Assembly (NCBI GenBank): GCA_023431215.1
Contig: JAEYXR010000045.1
Location: 1 to 11,418, forward strand
Source of the DNA: Bacillota bacterium
GTDB lineage: Bacteria; Bacillota; Clostridia; Oscillospirales; Ruminococcaceae
Reading direction: 5' to 3'
DNA: 11,418 nucleotides
Shown: positions 1 through 6,845 of the stretch, piece by piece
How positions within the stretch are numbered: the first letter of the stretch is position 1
Layout of the letters: each line of letters begins with the position of its first letter
Notes under the pieces: generated by a model
What the model saw: only the letters and a program-made list of their open reading frames with translations
Databases searched by the model: none
What the model was told of the DNA's origin: nothing
Program-made: the position numbers and the translations under genes

Positions 1-734
1 TAGCACCAGGCTTCCGGCGTCAATTTCCCCCGGCGTGCACCAAAATCACCCGGTGAGCAGTAAGTGCCAATCTCCAACCCGTTTATGGAAACCGTAATAT
101 CAGACGGCCAGTTTTCGGCATAACCGGGCGCTTCCGAGCACAGTTCCATGCTGAAGGATATTTCCCGAGGGGCAATTACTCCTTCACAGTGGTTGGGAAA
201 ACGGTATTCCAAAAATCCTTGTTGAAACCAAACCAATTGTGCTTCCAGCCTTTGCGGCGAGTAGAACGCCTTTGGGCTGTCGTAGCTGTCAGTGTACCCA
301 TCAGCACCCGCCAAACCGCAGGTAGGATAAACCTCCCAGTCATAGTAGCCACCCACCGGCATATCAACTATAATCGTCTTGGATTCCTGGTCCAGACTAT
401 AGTCAGCAGCATTTAAATGAATCCGCTGCACTGTGCACAAACAAACACGCTGCGACCCCCGTATGCCCGGCTGTGACTCAGTAATAACAAGCTTTGCATC
501 CTCCAGGCACTTAATATGCAGTGCTGTAGAGGACACCGGCAGTGACATTAGGCTAGCTATTTCCTGAATAGACAAAGGAGATATGCGTAATAAATTCATC
601 ATCTGCAAACGAATTCCAGAGGAGAGCGCCTTGCCGATGCAACTGATTTGTTCATGGTGCGCTGGGTTATCCAAGCACAGTTCAAAATCTCTTTCTCCTA
701 ATATTTGAAGAGGCTTTTTTTCTTTGGTTCCCAT
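1..734 (-). CDS. ArsR-like HTH transcriptional regulator with beta-rich C-terminal domain (partial)
   Basis: The frame is open from an ATG at 734 to the left edge, giving 244 residues without a stop, so the C-terminus is missing. A GGAG ribosome binding site lies just upstream of the ATG. Residues about 28-100 look like a winged helix-turn-helix: a helix with GIRLQMMNLL, then SIQEIASLMSLPVSSTALHIKCLEDAKLV, typical of ArsR-type DNA reading. The rest is rich in Gly, Tyr and Trp and in beta-type segments (WPSDITVSINGLEIGTY, then SPGDFGARRGK). This matches the long ArsR-like regulators (COG4189-type) that have a jelly-roll-like C-terminal domain. No metal-binding Cys motif of classical ArsR sensors is evident, so a sugar or glycan effector is more likely than a metal; that is inference. 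It is divergent from the sugar ABC operon, which it probably controls along with itself. Confidence 0.82.
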   Translation of the reverse strand, partial: MGTKEKKPLQILGERDFELCLDNPAHHEQISCIGKALSSGIRLQMMNLLRISPLSIQEIASLMSLPVSSTALHIKCLEDAKLVITESQPGIRGSQRVCLCTVQRIHLNAADYSLDQESKTIIVDMPVGGYYDWEVYPTCGLAGADGYTDSYDSPKAFYSPQRLEAQLVWFQQGFLEYRFPNHCEGVIAPREISFSMELCSEAPGYAENWPSDITVSINGLEIGTYCSPGDFGARRGKLTPEAWC

Positions 735-757
735 ACTTTCTCCTTTTTGCTACATTA

Positions 758-769
758 TTTATGTAATAA
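758..769. repeat. 12-base element TTTATGTAATAA, copy 1 (putative operator)
   Basis: This element recurs exactly at 910-921. Here it is part of a perfect inverted repeat, TACAT-N5-ATGTA, at 751-765. It lies in the predicted leader of the leftward regulator gene, just upstream of its ribosome binding site, where a bound repressor would block its own transcription. That it is an operator is inferred from the repetition, symmetry and position. Confidence 0.45.
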
Positions 770-817
770 ACACGCATTTAAGCCAGAAAAAGAAACAGAA
801 AACATAAAATATATTTG

Positions 818-846
818 TTAATACCTACAAAATATACTGTAATCAA
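818..846 (-). promoter_or_regulatory. Candidate sigma-A promoter for the leftward regulator
   Basis: On the minus strand TTGATT (841-846) and TATTAA (818-823) are separated by 17 bases. Transcription would start near 811, giving a leader of about 75 bases that contains repeat copy 1. Both boxes are imperfect and the region is AT-rich, so chance matches are possible. Confidence 0.4.
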
Positions 847-855
847 TAAAATATA

Positions 856-884
856 TTGACAACTATACGCATTATTACTATACT
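856..884 (+). promoter_or_regulatory. Strong sigma-A promoter of the sugar ABC/GH2 operon
   Basis: A perfect -35 box TTGACA (856-861) is followed after exactly 17 bases by TATACT (879-884), five of six matching TATAAT. Transcription should begin near 891, leaving a leader of about 92 bases before the binding-protein ATG at 983. A promoter this close to consensus would need repression to be regulated, which fits the repeated element at 910-921. Confidence 0.8.
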
Positions 885-909
885 TAAGCCAACGACAATT
901 ATTCTTTAA

Positions 910-921
910 TTTATGTAATAA
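910..921. repeat. 12-base element TTTATGTAATAA, copy 2 (putative operator)
   Basis: Identical to 758-769 and 152 bases away in the same orientation. It sits about 20 bases downstream of the predicted transcription start of the ABC operon, a classic roadblock or repressor position. Flanking arms AATTATT (897-903) and AATAATT (917-923) add a wider imperfect dyad. The operator role is inferred. Confidence 0.45.
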
Positions 922-982
922 TTATCGTTTATTTCTTCCAGAATGTCAAGAATAACTATGAATTAATGTTAGGAGGCTATTT

Positions 983-2266
983 ATGAAAAGACTACTCGCA
1001 TGTATTCTGGCTGCTACACTCTCCCTGAGCGTGCTTGCCGGATGCAGCAACTCCAGCACCCCCTCTGGCAGCAGCTCCACCGCTTCTCAATCTGCTCCCG
1101 GTAAGGTTACAGTAAAGTTTATCAACGGCTTCACCGGTGGTGATGGTGCTTTTATGACCAAAATTGTAGACAGCTTTAACGCTTCTCAGGATCAGTACTA
1201 TGTAGAGCAGCTGATAACAGCCGACCACTACACCAAATTTAAGACCGACGACTTTGATATGCTCATCATTCACGCCGACCGTATCTCTACCTATCATGCC
1301 GATGGCTTGCTGCGTGAGGTTTCCGACATTTATAATGCTGCCGGACTTTCTTTGGAAAATGATTTCCACACCATTACACAAACCTATGCCAAGTATGATG
1401 ACGGTGTCTTTGCATTCCCGCTGGATCTATATGCTGATACCATGTATTATAATAAAGAATTGGTAAAAAATCCACCCAAAACTTATGATGATATTTTAGC
1501 ACTAAAGACAGAGCTGGATTCAGAGAAGAGCGGCGTTTATCCCGTTGCCATCCCTCTAAGCGGTGATAACGACTGGCTGGTTTGCGCTATGCTGTATCAA
1601 AGCAACGTAAACTTTATTGAAGACGGCCACCTAAAGCTGGACACCGATGAAGCGGCCGAAGCTTTGCTGAAGCTGAACAAAATGATTTATTCTGACAAAA
1701 TAAGCGCCCCCAATATGGCTGCCAACGATGATATTAACGCCTTCCTTAAAAAATCCGAAGGTGGCACTAACATTCAGGCTGCGTTGTCTTTGACCGGACC
1801 CTGGAACTTCACCGCCGCCAAAGAGACTCTGGGCGATAACCTTGGCATCGCTCCCTTCCCCACTTTGGGTGATTCTCTGGCAGTACCCGCAGGCGGACAT
1901 ACCTTTGCTGTCTCTGCAAAAGTAACAGATCAGGCCAAGCTGGACGCCATCGCTGCTTTCCTCAAGTACGCTTATACACCTGATGTCATGCTCAATTGGG
2001 CAGATTCCGGTCAAGCACCTATCCATCTTGCTACCATGGAAAAAGTAAAGGCCGACCCCGTAAAATACCCTGTTGCCGCTGTTAACTACCAAATCTTTGA
2101 CAACGCTCGTATTTTGCCTGCTGTATATAACATCCGCGAGCAAATGAGCTATGTTTACAGCACCGTTTGGGAGCTAATCTACAGCGTACCAGACCTTACC
2201 AAGGAGGCCCTGATGGAGGAGCTGAAAAACGCTACCGAAATCGCTACCGAGCTTTCTGTTCAGTAA
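983..2266 (+). CDS. ABC transporter extracellular sugar-binding lipoprotein (family 1)
   Basis: This 427-residue protein starts with a lipoprotein signal peptide: positive MKR, a hydrophobic stretch, then the lipobox LAGC with the acylated cysteine at residue 21. A Ser/Thr-rich tether follows to about residue 40, then the mature domain. Its length and pattern (VKFINGFTGGDGAFMTKIVDSFNAS near the start, YNKELVKNPPKTYDDILAL, and later SLTGPWNF and PFPTLGDSLAVPAGGHTFAVS) fit family 1 solute-binding proteins of CUT1 importers, which capture oligosaccharides, glycosides or sn-glycerol-3-phosphate. It would be anchored on the outer face of the membrane and deliver ligand to the two permeases downstream. 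An AGGAGG ribosome binding site at 971-976 fixes the start. The ligand cannot be told from sequence alone. Confidence 0.93.
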   Translation: MKRLLACILAATLSLSVLAGCSNSSTPSGSSSTASQSAPGKVTVKFINGFTGGDGAFMTKIVDSFNASQDQYYVEQLITADHYTKFKTDDFDMLIIHADRISTYHADGLLREVSDIYNAAGLSLENDFHTITQTYAKYDDGVFAFPLDLYADTMYYNKELVKNPPKTYDDILALKTELDSEKSGVYPVAIPLSGDNDWLVCAMLYQSNVNFIEDGHLKLDTDEAAEALLKLNKMIYSDKISAPNMAANDDINAFLKKSEGGTNIQAALSLTGPWNFTAAKETLGDNLGIAPFPTLGDSLAVPAGGHTFAVSAKVTDQAKLDAIAAFLKYAYTPDVMLNWADSGQAPIHLATMEKVKADPVKYPVAAVNYQIFDNARILPAVYNIREQMSYVYSTVWELIYSVPDLTKEALMEELKNATEIATELSVQ

Positions 2267-2274
2267 TGTTCAAT

Positions 2275-2313
2275 GGGCTGCATGGTGATAATTTGTTTTT
2301 CGCCATGTAGCCC
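2275..2313 (+). other. Intercistronic RNA hairpin between binding protein and first permease
   Basis: Thirteen bases at 2275-2287 can pair with 2301-2313, with two G-U pairs and a 13-base loop. No U-run follows, so it is not a standard terminator. Such hairpins after binding-protein genes commonly protect the upstream mRNA from 3' decay, so that more binding protein than permease is made. That role is inferred here from the position. Confidence 0.6.
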
Positions 2314-2359
2314 TTCCTCCTTAATGCACAAGTAACCGGCGCAACCGAAAGGAGTTAGC

Positions 2360-3259
2360 ATGAAAAAGTCCAAAAAATCTACGGCATTTTTGTTTCTTCT
2401 GCCGTTTTTAATGTTTTTTATTTTGTTTTGGCTGGTTCCATTTTTTTATGGCGTATTTATGAGCCTACATAAATATTCCCTTATAAACGGCAATCAGGGT
2501 TTTGTTGGGCTTGAAAATTATCTCAAAATTCTTCTGCCAGGCTCGATGCACAACAAAAACTTTTTTCTGGGGTTAAAAAACACCATTACCTTTGTATTGA
2601 TGTCTACACCTTTCCTTGTTTTTGGCAGTCTTGCCCTTGCCCTTTTGATTGATGCACTGCCCGAAAAATGCAAACCTGTTTTCAGAACCATCTACTTTGC
2701 ATCTTATGCCGTATCTGTCACTGCAGTATCTGCCATTTTTATCTGGCTGCTTCGCGGAAACGGCGGATACTTAAACAATATGCTGCTGAATATGTCTATT
2801 ATCTCACAGCCCATCCCCTGGCTGGAGAGCCGTGAGTTTGCCTGGATTTCCATCACAATTGCCACACTGTGGTGGACCATCGGCTATAATATGATGCTGT
2901 TTATTAACGCTCTTAATGAAATTGATACCAGTGTTTACGAGGCTGCTGCTTTGGATGGTGCAGGCTTTTGGAAACGGCTCAAGGATATCATCCTCCCCAG
3001 CATCAAGCACGTCTTTTTCTTTGTGCTGATGACCACCATCATTGCTTCTTTCAACTTGTTCGGCCAATCCCGCCTGATGACCGGCGGCGGCCCCGGGCAG
3101 TCTACCAAGCCTATTATTATGATTATTAACGATACCATCATCGGACAAAACAACCTGGGCATCGGAAGTGCCATGACCGTACTGCTGGGTATTATTATTG
3201 TACTTTGCTCTGTTGCACAGTATTATATGACCCGTGCCAAAGACGAAATCAACAGTTAA
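2360..3259 (+). CDS. CUT1 sugar ABC transporter permease, MalF/UgpA type
   Basis: A 299-residue integral membrane protein with six probable membrane helices, the first at about residues 9-36 and the last near the C-terminus (LGIGSAMTVLLGIIIVLCSVAQYYM). The cytoplasmic coupling loop carries the EAA signature at about residues 194-213 (EAAALDGAGFWKRLKDIILP), which docks on the ATPase. The length is usual for a MalF/UgpA-type subunit without the extra MalF periplasmic domain. GGAG lies eight bases before the ATG. It forms the translocation channel with the next gene product. No ATPase gene is present in the operon, so the ATPase is probably a shared MsmX/UgpC-type protein encoded elsewhere. Confidence 0.93.
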   Translation: MKKSKKSTAFLFLLPFLMFFILFWLVPFFYGVFMSLHKYSLINGNQGFVGLENYLKILLPGSMHNKNFFLGLKNTITFVLMSTPFLVFGSLALALLIDALPEKCKPVFRTIYFASYAVSVTAVSAIFIWLLRGNGGYLNNMLLNMSIISQPIPWLESREFAWISITIATLWWTIGYNMMLFINALNEIDTSVYEAAALDGAGFWKRLKDIILPSIKHVFFFVLMTTIIASFNLFGQSRLMTGGGPGQSTKPIIMIINDTIIGQNNLGIGSAMTVLLGIIIVLCSVAQYYMTRAKDEINS

Positions 3260-3272
3260 GGGGAGGTTTACC

Positions 3273-4103
3273 ATGCATACAAAACATCTTAAAAAGATTA
3301 TGGTGGTACTGGTAGCCTCTATCGTCGCTTACCTGTTCTTGCTGCCCCTTGCCTTCATGGTCTTTACAAGCTTTAAAGGTCTTGCCGAAGCACTCAGTTC
3401 TTCTACGTTACTGCCACAAAGCTGGACCCTTGACAATTACATTCAACTCTTTGCCAATACCACATCCTCACCTGTCGGTCAGTGGCTGCTCAACACTCTG
3501 ATTGTCACTGTATGCGGCACCCTGCTGCGTGTCTTTACCAGTACTCTGGCAGCCTACGCACTGGCACGGCTAAACGTCCCCTTTAAAGGCTTTTTTGTAG
3601 TTGCTCTGGTGTGGGCATTGGCAATTCCAGAAATTGTTACCCTCTTTCCCAACTACTATATCTTTAAGCAGCTTGGTATGCTTAACTCCTTTATTCCACT
3701 TATTGTACCATCAGGAGCCGGTGTCATGATGGTATATCTGGTTTATACTTTCATGCTTTCCTTCCCCAAAGATTTAGAGGAAGCAGCTTATCTGGACGGC
3801 GCATCTACTTTGCAGACGCTCATGCATGTGGTCTTGCCCTCAATTAAACCTGTTTTGCTGACCCAGGGCTTTATTACCTTCCTTGCACTATACAACGACT
3901 ACTTCTGGCCGTCTTTGGTAATTAGCCGCACCGAGTCTCAAACTATTACTCTTGGTATTGCCTCGCTGGTATTGGGTGAAAACTGGATTAACCCCGGCTT
4001 GATGATGGCGGCTACTGTGGTTGCGGTTGTTCCGGTTATGATTGTGTTTATTTTTATCAACAAATATATTGTTAAGGGCTTTACACAGTCCGGTATTAAA
4101 TAA
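3273..4103 (+). CDS. CUT1 sugar ABC transporter permease, MalG/UgpE type
   Basis: Second channel subunit, 276 residues from the ATG at 3273. An in-frame ATG exists at 3234 inside the previous gene, but the strong AGGGGAGG at 3259-3266 selects 3273, so the two permease genes are separated by 13 bases and not overlapped. Six hydrophobic segments are visible, starting with IMVVLVASIVAYLFLLPLAF. The EAA loop is at about residues 170-189 (EAAYLDGASTLQTLMHVVLP), and the C-terminal end IVKGFTQSGIK is typical for MalG-type proteins. It pairs with the preceding permease in the membrane. Translational coupling is likely because of the short spacing. Confidence 0.93.
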   Translation: MHTKHLKKIMVVLVASIVAYLFLLPLAFMVFTSFKGLAEALSSSTLLPQSWTLDNYIQLFANTTSSPVGQWLLNTLIVTVCGTLLRVFTSTLAAYALARLNVPFKGFFVVALVWALAIPEIVTLFPNYYIFKQLGMLNSFIPLIVPSGAGVMMVYLVYTFMLSFPKDLEEAAYLDGASTLQTLMHVVLPSIKPVLLTQGFITFLALYNDYFWPSLVISRTESQTITLGIASLVLGENWINPGLMMAATVVAVVPVMIVFIFINKYIVKGFTQSGIK

Positions 4104-4124
4104 GAATATAATAGGAGCTTTACC

Positions 4125-5861
4125 ATGAGAAACGAATATCCAAGACCGGATTTTAGACGTAAAGAATGGCTCTCGCTAAATGGAAAGTGGGACTTTGCCT
4201 TTGCCGGAAAAGAAAAGCAAGCCATTGAAGTGCCTTTTGTCTTTCAAAGCAAGCTTAGCGGCATTCATCAGCCCTGTGACTGCGACTACATTACATACAG
4301 CCGCTCCATGCAGGTGCCATCGCAATGGAAAGGTCGCCGCATCATGCTTCACTTTGGGGCTGTAGACTGGCGGGCTTCCGTATTGATAAACGGCTCTCAG
4401 GTAGCTGTGCACAAAGGAGGCAGCACCCCTTTCTCTGTTGATATTACCAATTGGCTCACCTGGGGAACCGAAGAGCTTTGCGTAGAAGTGTACGACCCCC
4501 TTGCTGACGAAACCCTGCCCCGAGGTAAACAATTTTGGCGCAGTAAACCGGAGTTTATCTGGTACACTCCCTCCAGCGGCATTTGGCAGTCAGTTTGGCT
4601 GGAGCCAGTAAGCGATACCCGTTGGAGCAAGCTTCATTTTACCCCCAACATTGATGATGGAACTGTAGAAATTTCCTGGCGGCTTTCTGAACAATCAACC
4701 TTGCCCTGCCGTTGTAATTTTATCATAAAATTGAGAGATAAAGTATTTTTTGAAGGCTCAGTATTAACCGCAAACCTTGAAGGCAAGCTGACAGTTGATA
4801 TCTTTGGCAACAAGATTTTACATGGCCCTTTTCATTACGGCGGGCTATGCTGGAGTCCTGAATCTCCCACCCTGTTTGATGTAGAGGCCTCACTGTTTGC
4901 AAATGATGTGTTATGCGACCGTGCCGACACATACTTTGGTATGCGTAAGGTAGAAATTATCGGCAACAAAATATATTTGAATAATTTTCCTTATTATCAA
5001 AAGCTGGTGTTGGATCAAGGATATTGGAAGGACGGTTTGCTTACCGCCCCTGATGAGCAGTGTTTTAAGGATGATATTCTCCACTCCAAAGCAATGGGCT
5101 TTAACGGCTGCCGAAAGCATGAAAAAGCAGAGGACCCTGTCTTTTTGTATTGGGCAGATAAGCTTGGTTATCTGGTATGGAGCGCCATGCCAAGCTTTAT
5201 CAGCTACAGCGATACCTCAGTTATCCATTTTATCAACGAATGGCACTCTGTTATTCAGCGCGACTATAACCACCCCTGCATTATTGCATGGGAAATGCTC
5301 AATGAAAGCTGGGGCGTTCCCGATGTGGCCCGCAACAGCCAACAGCAGGACTTTGTAAGGACTTTGTTTCATCTGGCAAAATCTTTGGACAAAACCCGCC
5401 TGGTGGTTGATAACGACGGCTGGGAGCAAACCGATTCTGATATTTGTGCACTTCATAGCTACAAACATGGGGCTGAAGATGACGTAAAGCAAAAAGAACA
5501 TTTTAAAAACTGCTTATCCAGCCTGGACGGCCTACTCTCGGGCGCAATTATGGATCACCTTCCTTACGCACAAGGCTGGGACTACAAAGGCAAGCCTATT
5601 TTGCTTTCAGAGTTTGGCGGAATAACCATGGATACCGGCAGCGATAGCTGGGGCTATACCCAAGCCACAGACGAAACTGAGTTTCTTGCCACCTATAGCC
5701 GTATGATAGAAGCTATCTATGCTTCTCCTCATTTATGTGGATTTTGCTATACACAGCTTACCGATGTACAACAGGAAAAAAACGGCTTATTGGACGAATA
5801 TCATGCTCCTAAAGTCAATCCAGAAAAAATACGCACCATCCACGAAAAGTTTCATTATTAA
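4125..5861 (+). CDS. Glycoside hydrolase family 2 protein (cytoplasmic, specificity unknown)
   Basis: 578 residues with the three-part GH2 layout: an N-terminal sugar-binding jelly roll (RPDFRRKEWLSLNGKWDFAF; then GAVDWRASVLINGSQVAVHKGG at about residues 84-105), a middle immunoglobulin-like domain, and a C-terminal TIM barrel. The acid/base glutamate is E394 in MLNESWG and the nucleophile E496 in ILLSEFGG. Both are present, so an active retaining beta-glycosidase is expected. The barrel has LVLDQGYWKDGLLTAP and RKHEKAEDPVFLYWADKLGYLVW, typical of an uncharacterised GH2 group. The Asn-x-Lys signature that lets beta-glucuronidases hold the uronate carboxyl is not seen; the matching area reads QEKNGLLDEYHAPK. 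There is no signal peptide, so it acts inside the cell on material brought in by the ABC importer. AGGAG precedes the ATG. Confidence 0.9.
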   Translation: MRNEYPRPDFRRKEWLSLNGKWDFAFAGKEKQAIEVPFVFQSKLSGIHQPCDCDYITYSRSMQVPSQWKGRRIMLHFGAVDWRASVLINGSQVAVHKGGSTPFSVDITNWLTWGTEELCVEVYDPLADETLPRGKQFWRSKPEFIWYTPSSGIWQSVWLEPVSDTRWSKLHFTPNIDDGTVEISWRLSEQSTLPCRCNFIIKLRDKVFFEGSVLTANLEGKLTVDIFGNKILHGPFHYGGLCWSPESPTLFDVEASLFANDVLCDRADTYFGMRKVEIIGNKIYLNNFPYYQKLVLDQGYWKDGLLTAPDEQCFKDDILHSKAMGFNGCRKHEKAEDPVFLYWADKLGYLVWSAMPSFISYSDTSVIHFINEWHSVIQRDYNHPCIIAWEMLNESWGVPDVARNSQQQDFVRTLFHLAKSLDKTRLVVDNDGWEQTDSDICALHSYKHGAEDDVKQKEHFKNCLSSLDGLLSGAIMDHLPYAQGWDYKGKPILLSEFGGITMDTGSDSWGYTQATDETEFLATYSRMIEAIYASPHLCGFCYTQLTDVQQEKNGLLDEYHAPKVNPEKIRTIHEKFHY

Positions 5862-5876
5862 GTTGGGGTAAACAAT

Positions 5877-6698
5877 ATGAGCAAAGTAATTTTCATTTTG
5901 CTGGATGCCTGTGGATATGCTGCCGGCAGCCGGGGACTGGGTTTTCCTGAACACCTGTGTGAAGAAGGCAAGTTGGCAAAATACCGCATCCAGGGTCAGC
6001 TTCCCTCTATCTCTCGCCCAATGTACGAAACATTGATGACAGGCGTACCGGTTTGGGAGCATGGTGTTACCAACAATACCATCACTAGACCCTCTATCTG
6101 CCAAAACATCTTTTCACTGTGCCGAGAAAATGGGCTCAGTACTGCAGCAGCAGCTTATATGTGGATGTCGGAGCTTTACAACGGAAAGGTATTTGACCGT
6201 GCCACAGACCGTTATCAGTTTGATTCTAACGGCACCATCTGCAACGGCATTTTCTATTCAGATGATGCCTATCCTGATTCCCACTTGTTTATGGACGCAG
6301 ATTTTTTGCTCCGCAGCCGCCAGCCGGATTTTTTACTGGTACACTCCATGGGCATTGACCTTGCCGGCCACCAAGCTGGCAGTGACAGCAGCCGCTATCA
6401 CAATGCCATTGCCGCTGCAAACGAGCTTTTGGCAATTAGTATTCCTTCCTGGCTTGCCATGGGCTACGATATCGTTGTAACTGCGGACCACGGTATGGAT
6501 GCAATGGGTATTCATGGCGGCCCCGCTGAAGAGCAGAGGCTTGTCCCTTTGTATATTTTAAGTGATAATGTTAAAAAAGGAGATTATTCTGATTCACTTA
6601 TTTCTCAGTTGGAGGTAGCACCCTTGGTTTGCCGCCTGTTGGGGATTACGCCCGGCTATAAAATGTGTAAAGAATTGCACTTTAAATTTACCCAGTAA
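5877..6698 (+). CDS. Alkaline phosphatase superfamily phosphodiesterase/phosphatase, NPP-like
   Basis: 273 residues, no signal peptide. All two-metal ligands expected in nucleotide pyrophosphatase/phosphodiesterases (PF01663-type) can be placed: D10 (ILLDACGY), nucleophile position S46 in PSISRPMYETLMTG, D161 and H165 (GIDLAGH), D204-H205 (TADHGMD), and H213 (IHGG). The segment GVPVWEHGVTNN also matches the family. The nucleophile position is Ser, where NPP enzymes usually have Thr. It should cleave a phosphate monoester or diester in the cytoplasm. It begins 15 bases after the glycosidase stop, behind a modest GGGG site, and is the last gene of the operon before a strong terminator. It therefore probably acts on the same imported compound or its hydrolysis product. 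Phosphonate or phosphoglycerate-mutase-like chemistry cannot be excluded, but the compact size favours a small-molecule phosphoesterase. Confidence 0.85.
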   Translation: MSKVIFILLDACGYAAGSRGLGFPEHLCEEGKLAKYRIQGQLPSISRPMYETLMTGVPVWEHGVTNNTITRPSICQNIFSLCRENGLSTAAAAYMWMSELYNGKVFDRATDRYQFDSNGTICNGIFYSDDAYPDSHLFMDADFLLRSRQPDFLLVHSMGIDLAGHQAGSDSSRYHNAIAAANELLAISIPSWLAMGYDIVVTADHGMDAMGIHGGPAEEQRLVPLYILSDNVKKGDYSDSLISQLEVAPLVCRLLGITPGYKMCKELHFKFTQ

Positions 6699-6708
6699 CA
6701 CCCACCCT

Positions 6709-6758
6709 AACCTGCCATGCCTTGCAGTCTCCTTCTGCAAGATGTGGCAGGTTTTTTA
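6709..6758 (+). terminator. Rho-independent terminator of the sugar operon
   Basis: AACCTGCCA (6709-6717) pairs with TGGCAGGTT (6745-6753), and the inner CTTGCAG pairs with CTGCAAG around a short loop. Six T residues follow (6752-6757). It lies 10 bases after the phosphodiesterase stop and closes the five-gene operon. Confidence 0.93.
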
Positions 6759-6773
6759 TCCGGTATCTTCGAC

Positions 6774-6802
6774 TTTACTTTCAACGCAAAATCTAGTAAG
6801 AT
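6774..6802 (+). promoter_or_regulatory. Weak candidate promoter for the acyltransferase gene
   Basis: TTTACT (6774-6779) and TAAGAT (6797-6802) are 17 bases apart, each matching four of six consensus bases. A promoter is needed here because a strong terminator lies just upstream, but the boxes alone are not convincing. Confidence 0.35.
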
Positions 6803-6845
6803 ATCTTTAGCAGAATTGACCACATTTAAAGGAGACTACTGAACT

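Noticed and set aside
176..416. Short open frames on both strands near the left edge
   Set aside because: They overlap the 244-codon frame of the partial regulator, which has a clear helix-turn-helix and ribosome binding site; the short frames have neither.
992..2143. Leftward frames of 129 and 170 codons inside the binding-protein gene
   Set aside because: Out-of-frame shadows of a well-supported lipoprotein gene, with low-complexity sequence and no family features.
3234..3272. Earlier ATG for the second permease, overlapping the first permease gene
   Set aside because: The strong AGGGGAGG at 3259-3266 is ideally placed for the ATG at 3273, and the extra 13 residues are polar and unlike the usual MalG N-terminus.
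4125..5861. Naming the GH2 gene uidA or lacZ
   Set aside because: The glucuronidase Asn-x-Lys motif is missing and the protein is much shorter than LacZ; the specificity cannot be read from sequence.
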